40,967 nucleotides of DNA from a virus. Under the pieces are notes generated by a model, which did no database searches, had not been told where the DNA came from, and worked only from the letters and a program-made list of their open reading frames with translations. This document shows, piece by piece, positions 37,097 through 40,967 of this stretch; the first letter of the stretch is position 1, and each line of letters opens with the position of its first letter. The stretch covers positions 1 through 40,967 of the IMG/VR virus record IMGVR_UViG_3300042369_000253; one strand, written 5' to 3'. Made by a program: the position numbers and the translations under genes.

Positions 37097-38563
37097 TCAT
37101 CGTTTCTTTAACTCAGTTATAACTTCTTGTAACTGTTTCTTGGAATCAGTCATCATATTCTTATACATCTTTCGTTCTTCATACATCTTATCCATCAATT
37201 CTGGTAGAAATCCTCTTCGGTCTTTGCTATATGTTGTTCCGTTGGCAGCAATAGATACGTTTTGTGTTTTTAAGTCCTCTAAAATATCAAGAACTTCTTT
37301 ATCCTTTTGAAGGATTGCTATTGGATTGATTTTTGATACCTTTCCAGTTTCCATTTTAGTCTCTGGAGAAATATTATATTGCATGATCAAATGAGGATAT
37401 AGGGAATTCAAATCATAACTGACTACCCAATTGTGCATTCCAACCAATGGTTCTTTGACATACGCTCCTGCATATTGCTCATCTTTGACTGATGTTTTCT
37501 TTTGAGGAATGATTATGTTCTTCTTTGCGAGATAATTATAAATTATCACATCCCATGTCTTTACCTGAGAGAATACGTCATTGAAATTCACACCCGCAGT
37601 ATATGCGAGAGCAACTGCCAATTCTAGTAGTTTTAATTTATCTTCTAGTTTTTGTACTAATAAAACGTCTTGGATATTATATTCTACAAATTTCTGAAAG
37701 TTATTGGTGTAAAAATCTTGCAGATTATCATACTCATCATATGAGACTTTCTTTTGTCCCAATTCAATATAACAAATATGATTTAGACTATAGGATTCTC
37801 TGTTCACATAGGTAAAGGTTTGATATAGTTGAATATAATCTAAGGTAGAAATACCAACCAAATCATATGTTGTGTTTTCTTTCCCATGACTTGTTATCTT
37901 CTTCTCTTTTATTATACCCCAAGGAGATAGTTTTTTGGCATACTTTGCTCCATATAGATTTTTAATTCTATTGTAGAGATATGGAATATCGAAAAATTTA
38001 ATGTTCCACCCAGTAATAATATCAGGATAATCCTTGCAGAAGTAATCCATGAAATCTTCAAGCATCTCCCTCTCGTTCTCTCCTTCGTGAACGATTTCAT
38101 CGTTCTGAGGTGTGTATGCTCCACGACAGAATACTACAGGAGGAGTACCCTTTCGGACAACGGTGATTGCTATGATCTGTTCATTTGCGGTATCTATGTT
38201 TGGAAACCCAGATTCACAAGTAGTTTCAATATCAATATATGCTATATCTAATTGAGAGAAATTATAACTGTTTGAATCTTTATACTCGTTTCGAATATAT
38301 TGATATTCAGCACCAATTTCTCCGTGTATTTCAAATCCATCCACATCTTCATAACTTTTTATAAAGTCTCGATAATCCATATAATCATCGAATTCCATTC
38401 GAGTCAATGGCTTTCCTGTAATACTCTTATATTTGGCATCGGCATCTGCCGTCACAAACAGGGAAGGTTTAAAGTTTATTTTATTTGTCTTTTTTGTGCC
38501 ATTGTCAGTTTCTCTGCAATAGATCAGAGAACCAGAGGCATATACATTAGTATAGAACTTCAT
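37097..38563 (-). CDS. 43A: DNA polymerase B family, N-terminal part (gp43A-like)
   Basis: This 488-aa protein has a complete 3'-5' exonuclease: Exo I IAYIDIETT (D111/E113), Exo II TGWNIKFFDIPYLYNR (about 184-199) and Exo III EYNIQDVLLV (Y295, D299). Polymerase motif A follows as VVSYDLNSLYPHLIM (about 380-394), then the first fingers helix MDKMYEERKMYKNMM. It ends in LQEVITELKKR just where the fingers would turn back to motif B, encoded at 35797. The start at 38563 (MKFYTNVYASG) is set by the -10 box seven bases upstream. Confidence 0.9.
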   Translation of the reverse strand: MKFYTNVYASGSLIYCRETDNGTKKTNKINFKPSLFVTADADAKYKSITGKPLTRMEFDDYMDYRDFIKSYEDVDGFEIHGEIGAEYQYIRNEYKDSNSYNFSQLDIAYIDIETTCESGFPNIDTANEQIIAITVVRKGTPPVVFCRGAYTPQNDEIVHEGENEREMLEDFMDYFCKDYPDIITGWNIKFFDIPYLYNRIKNLYGAKYAKKLSPWGIIKEKKITSHGKENTTYDLVGISTLDYIQLYQTFTYVNRESYSLNHICYIELGQKKVSYDEYDNLQDFYTNNFQKFVEYNIQDVLLVQKLEDKLKLLELAVALAYTAGVNFNDVFSQVKTWDVIIYNYLAKKNIIIPQKKTSVKDEQYAGAYVKEPLVGMHNWVVSYDLNSLYPHLIMQYNISPETKMETGKVSKINPIAILQKDKEVLDILEDLKTQNVSIAANGTTYSKDRRGFLPELMDKMYEERKMYKNMMTDSKKQLQEVITELKKR

Positions 38564-38570
38564 AGTCTGT

Positions 38571-38598
38571 ATTATACCCAATAAACAGCAAACTGCAA
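38571..38598 (-). promoter_or_regulatory. Sigma70-type promoter of the 43A gene
   Basis: On the minus strand: TTGCAG (38593-38598), 16-nt spacer ending TTTATTGGG, perfect TATAAT (38571-38576), then 7 nt to the ATG at 38563. The start codon lies at about +2, again nearly leaderless. The -35 box is weak (3 of 6). Confidence 0.6.
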
Positions 38599-38600
38599 GG

Positions 38601-38834
38601 TTATTGTTTTGTTGATTCTATTATTTTATTCAGTCTAGAAATCTCATCCGCTGCGGCGAGCAAGGCATTTTGAATTTCTGACCAAAAGGTAAACATCGGA
38701 CTATATGCCACGACCCGAAGACGTTCCTCTACTGGCATATCTTCTGTGAGTCTAGCAATGAGCAACTTTGCGGTTTCGGCATTGCCAAACTCATGAACAG
38801 GATGCATACGATAAACATAATCACTTTCTTTCAT
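38601..38834 (-). CDS. Hypothetical protein, 77 aa
   Basis: This is a mostly helical small protein (GNAETAKLLIARLTEDMPVEERLRVVAYSP, then IQNALLAAADEISRLNKIIE). It starts inside the end of the DUF1599-like gene (14-bp overlap) behind AATGAAAGAA, a GAAAG-type ribosome site. Unknown function, probably co-translated with that gene. Confidence 0.6.
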   Translation of the reverse strand: MKESDYVYRMHPVHEFGNAETAKLLIARLTEDMPVEERLRVVAYSPMFTFWSEIQNALLAAADEISRLNKIIESTKQ

Positions 38835-39153
38835 TATTGGATTCCTTATCCTTAATATAAGCAGTCAATAATACCATATAATTTATCACATCAATACAAG
38901 TGTCTCTGAATGATTCATCTTTAACATTCATTTTACCACTCTGTATGAATGAAGACAATCTACTCATCTTATCTGTTAGTCTAACCATGAATCCTTGTTC
39001 TGTTTTACATATACCCATAGATTCTACACGGGTAAAATTTGCAAAGGGTTGTAATCCATCATTTCCCGCGTAGTCTCGATTTTTGAGTTTCATCAATTCT
39101 TTCGCTTCGGTGCATAACATATCGTGAAATTGTATAAGTTCGTCTCTTGTCAT
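38821..39153 (-). CDS. DUF1599-like nucleotide-metabolism protein, 110 aa
   Basis: KLKNRDYAGNDGLQPFANFTRVESMG, then GFMVRLTDKMSRLSSFIQSGKMNVKDESFRDTCIDVINYMVLLTAYI is the DUF1599 pattern ('KN-x-DYg...F-x-Nf...vRl-x-DK-x-x-Rl...v-x-DEs-x-x-DT-x-x-D-x-x-nY'), an all-alpha fold related to MazG-type NTP pyrophosphatases and linked to nucleotide modification. Its neighbours (methyltransferase, dUTPase) fit a role in the nucleotide pool. Substrate unknown. Confidence 0.78.
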   Translation of the reverse strand: MTRDELIQFHDMLCTEAKELMKLKNRDYAGNDGLQPFANFTRVESMGICKTEQGFMVRLTDKMSRLSSFIQSGKMNVKDESFRDTCIDVINYMVLLTAYIKDKESNNERK

Positions 39154-39156
39154 AAT

Positions 39157-40449
39157 TTATTCCATAATAGATTCTAGTGAAGGATTTCCTTCAAACACAT
39201 AACTTTGTTTAGAAAAACACCAAACGTTTTCTATAAAATTGGTAGAAAGATGTTCAGATAATAGTTTTTTGTCTATATTTTTTGGTCTCTGTTTGATTCT
39301 CATTCCTACCTGTCCTATAAAATTACCACCTAATTCATCTGTCACATAATCAACCATCTCATCACATGATCGATGTCGTTTACCCTTTACTGTCGGATCC
39401 ATGATATTAATCATCATCACTCCTGTAGGTTTTAAGGATTCGTATGATATTTTCAACATGGGTAAGTAGAACTTCTCTTTCCAATTATTATATTCTGAAT
39501 ACCTACTCCATGATTGATCTTCTTCTTTTTCTCCACCTTTGTTGTACAACTCTGTAGAGAAATATGGAGGAGAAGTGAAAACACAATCCATAGTTTCTTT
39601 TTGTTCAGACCAATCGATATCTTCTGCAGGTTTATTATACATCAATACAGATTTTTTACCAACACATTTCCACCATCCATCATTATTGTTTTCAGATATT
39701 TCTGGTCTCAAACATCCTAGCATTTCTTCATATGCCATGCATTGTTTTTTATATACTTCAAATGTTTGAGGGTTTGGATCGCATCCAACATAGGATGTTG
39801 CTTTCGATGCGTAAAATCCTGCTAGACGATCTCCCCATCCCATACTCATATCTAATACCGATTTTGATTTTGTTATATTATAAATGACAGTTGCGACATG
39901 AGGTTTAAATTGTGTGGCAACATATGCTCCCAATCTAAATGATCCTCTAATATTTGTTTCGTTTATTGTAGATGTTCCCATTCTCCAGAATATCCAATTC
40001 ATCTTCAACAATAAATCATGACTATTCCATATATCCAAAGGAGATTCAAATCCATATGATCCACAACTCATTCGATTGTTTTGTTGAAAATAATTACTGA
40101 TATCGTTATAGTAATGACCAAATTCTATTAGAAATTTACCATGTTTTGAATATGGATATTTGTAATCATCGTATTTTTCTACAACACTTTTTGGATCTGG
40201 TTCTGATACAAAATCTAGAGCGTTTCCTCTTCGTAATGCTTCGAATTTTTCGTTCACAGTCAAATATGAAATATCCCTAAATGGGAAGTTAATCTTATTA
40301 ACAATAATATACTCTGCTAACCCTTTTCGTATTTCTTCTTTGGTGAATTTAGAATTCAATTCCACCCAATCTTCTATCGATAAATTAATAGAAGATTCTG
40401 GTAACTTTTCTTTAAGAAATTGTAATACATCAGACTCAGTTATATTCAT
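39157..40449 (-). CDS. DNA methyltransferase-like protein (TSPPY type), 430 aa
   Basis: Motif I is visible as SVLDMSMGWGDRLAGFYA (about 197-214) followed by SYVGCDPNP with the SAM-binding acidic residue, and motif IV as CVFTSPPYFSTELYN (about 289-303), typical of amino (N4-C or N6-A) DNA methyltransferases. Residues 1-190 have no recognised motif and may bind the target. There is no restriction endonuclease gene nearby, so it is an orphan, probably protecting phage DNA. Similar TSPPYF proteins of this length occur in phages and giant viruses, target unknown. It is ATGA-coupled to the dUTPase gene. Confidence 0.78.
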   Translation of the reverse strand: MNITESDVLQFLKEKLPESSINLSIEDWVELNSKFTKEEIRKGLAEYIIVNKINFPFRDISYLTVNEKFEALRRGNALDFVSEPDPKSVVEKYDDYKYPYSKHGKFLIEFGHYYNDISNYFQQNNRMSCGSYGFESPLDIWNSHDLLLKMNWIFWRMGTSTINETNIRGSFRLGAYVATQFKPHVATVIYNITKSKSVLDMSMGWGDRLAGFYASKATSYVGCDPNPQTFEVYKKQCMAYEEMLGCLRPEISENNNDGWWKCVGKKSVLMYNKPAEDIDWSEQKETMDCVFTSPPYFSTELYNKGGEKEEDQSWSRYSEYNNWKEKFYLPMLKISYESLKPTGVMMINIMDPTVKGKRHRSCDEMVDYVTDELGGNFIGQVGMRIKQRPKNIDKKLLSEHLSTNFIENVWCFSKQSYVFEGNPSLESIME

Positions 40450-40967
40450 GTTAATCCTGTTGAACCAAAACCACCAATGCGAGTAGATCCTTCAATAAAG
40501 GGTTTAGTATAACACACTTCTATACTATAGTCAAGTGTTTTTACTAATTCTCCTTGAGCAATTCGTTGTCCGTGTTTTATTTTTATTCTTTCCGTGGAGA
40601 TGTTTGTAAGCATAATATAAGTTGGATCTATGTAATCTTGATCAATTATACCTTCGCTGTTTGCAAGAACAAGCCCTTCTTTAAAGGCTAATCCAGATCT
40701 GGCATGAATTCTAATAGAATGCCCCGTTGGAATATTAAATATAAGTCCAGTCGGAATCAATGCCCTTATGCCAGGAAAGATCTCAAAATATTTTGTTTCT
40801 TTGTCTTCTTCGTAAGAACAACAAGGAATTTTTATCTTTTCGTTCTGAATAGTATATGCAGTCAGCAGCTCATTGTTCGGTAGATATGAATAAATATCGA
40901 AACAGGCCGACTGTTTAGTGCCGAAAGTAGGTAATATTGAATCTTCATATAACTTGTAGCATCCTAA
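40446..40967 (-). CDS. dut: dUTPase (5' end beyond window)
   Basis: The frame is open to the window edge, giving 173 C-terminal residues with no start codon in view. All five trimeric dUTPase motifs can be read: SACFDIYSYL (motif 1, with Cys where Gly is usual), ARSGLAF (2), GIIDQDYIDP (3), HGQRIAQ (4) and RIGGFGSTGL (5). Between motifs 1 and 2 lies a longer segment (QNEKIKIPCCSYEEDKETKYFEIFPG). It hydrolyses dUTP to dUMP, feeding ThyX and keeping uracil out of DNA. A TTG at 40758-40760 is internal and not a start. Confidence 0.9.
   Translation of the reverse strand, partial: LGCYKLYEDSILPTFGTKQSACFDIYSYLPNNELLTAYTIQNEKIKIPCCSYEEDKETKYFEIFPGIRALIPTGLIFNIPTGHSIRIHARSGLAFKEGLVLANSEGIIDQDYIDPTYIMLTNISTERIKIKHGQRIAQGELVKTLDYSIEVCYTKPFIEGSTRIGGFGSTGLT

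Noticed and set aside
40446-40760. A dUTPase starting at the TTG at 40758-40760
   Set aside because: The frame stays open upstream to the window end and includes dUTPase motif 1 (SACFDIYSYL), so the TTG is internal.
1-40967. Insertion sequences, integrase, prophage attachment sites or replication origin
   Set aside because: No transposase, integrase or terminal repeat pattern was found; there is no gene-free stretch longer than about 190 bp to hold an obvious origin.

Overview
The window looks like about 41 kb of a tailed-phage genome from the marine T4-like (myovirus) world, infecting a Gram-negative bacterium. It is AT-rich with tightly packed genes, and almost every junction is an ATGA/TAATG overlap or a gap of a few bases. 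One arm carries a complete T4-type replication set: B-family DNA polymerase, UvsX recombinase, DnaB/gp41 helicase, gp61-like primase, RuvC-like resolvase, ThyX, dUTPase and ribonucleotide reductase. T4-type late promoters (TATAAATA) are present. No photosynthesis genes, capsid, tail, portal or terminase genes are visible, so the host is not fixed by this window.

Layout. (1) 1-1911, minus: a partial gene, two small genes and a MoxR/CobS-type AAA+ ATPase. (2) 1912-2096: a divergent control region with two strong sigma70-type promoters and a perfect 10-bp inverted repeat. (3) 2097-4325, plus: the ATPase's probable partner, a CobT-like protein with an HExxH site and a vWA/MIDAS domain. (4) 4336-12041, plus: about 20 small accessory genes, mostly phage-conserved unknowns, with sigma70-type promoters at 5736 and 7334. 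(5) 12045-27647, plus except one minus gene: a late, virion-type module. Many proteins there start with a short amphipathic leader ending in hydrophobic-x-Glu (MKSFKEYLTE, MKSFKEFTE, MIKSFISFLTE and others), as in the T4 capsid-targeting/propeptide sequence cut by the gp21 prohead protease. The module holds a metallopeptidase, a muramidase-like protein, a GNAT-like protein, a KxDG covalent-nucleotidyltransferase-like protein, a 939-aa multi-enzyme protein, a GAF membrane protein, a possible lysis group, a staphylococcal-type nuclease and two basic DUF proteins. (6) 27644-40967, minus: nucleic-acid metabolism, comprising RuvC, an exported trypsin-like protease, B12-dependent RNR, ThyX, primase, helicase, SpeD, UvsX, a DNA polymerase split into two genes around a tRNA and a tiny ORF, a DUF1599 protein, a DNA methyltransferase and a dUTPase cut by the window end.

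How it fits together. The minus arm supplies dNTPs (RNR, ThyX, dUTPase), polyamines (SpeD) and the replisome. The plus late module looks like a set of proteins packed inside the head and delivered with the DNA. Several promoters place the start codon exactly at or just after the expected +1, so leaderless mRNAs seem to be a regular expression mode here. Strongest points to follow up: the capsid-targeted enzyme set including the 939-aa putative polyprotein, the polymerase split with an embedded tRNA-Leu, the CobS/CobT-like divergent pair with its operator-like repeat, and the exported serine protease. All family names were assigned by reading motifs, without database searches.
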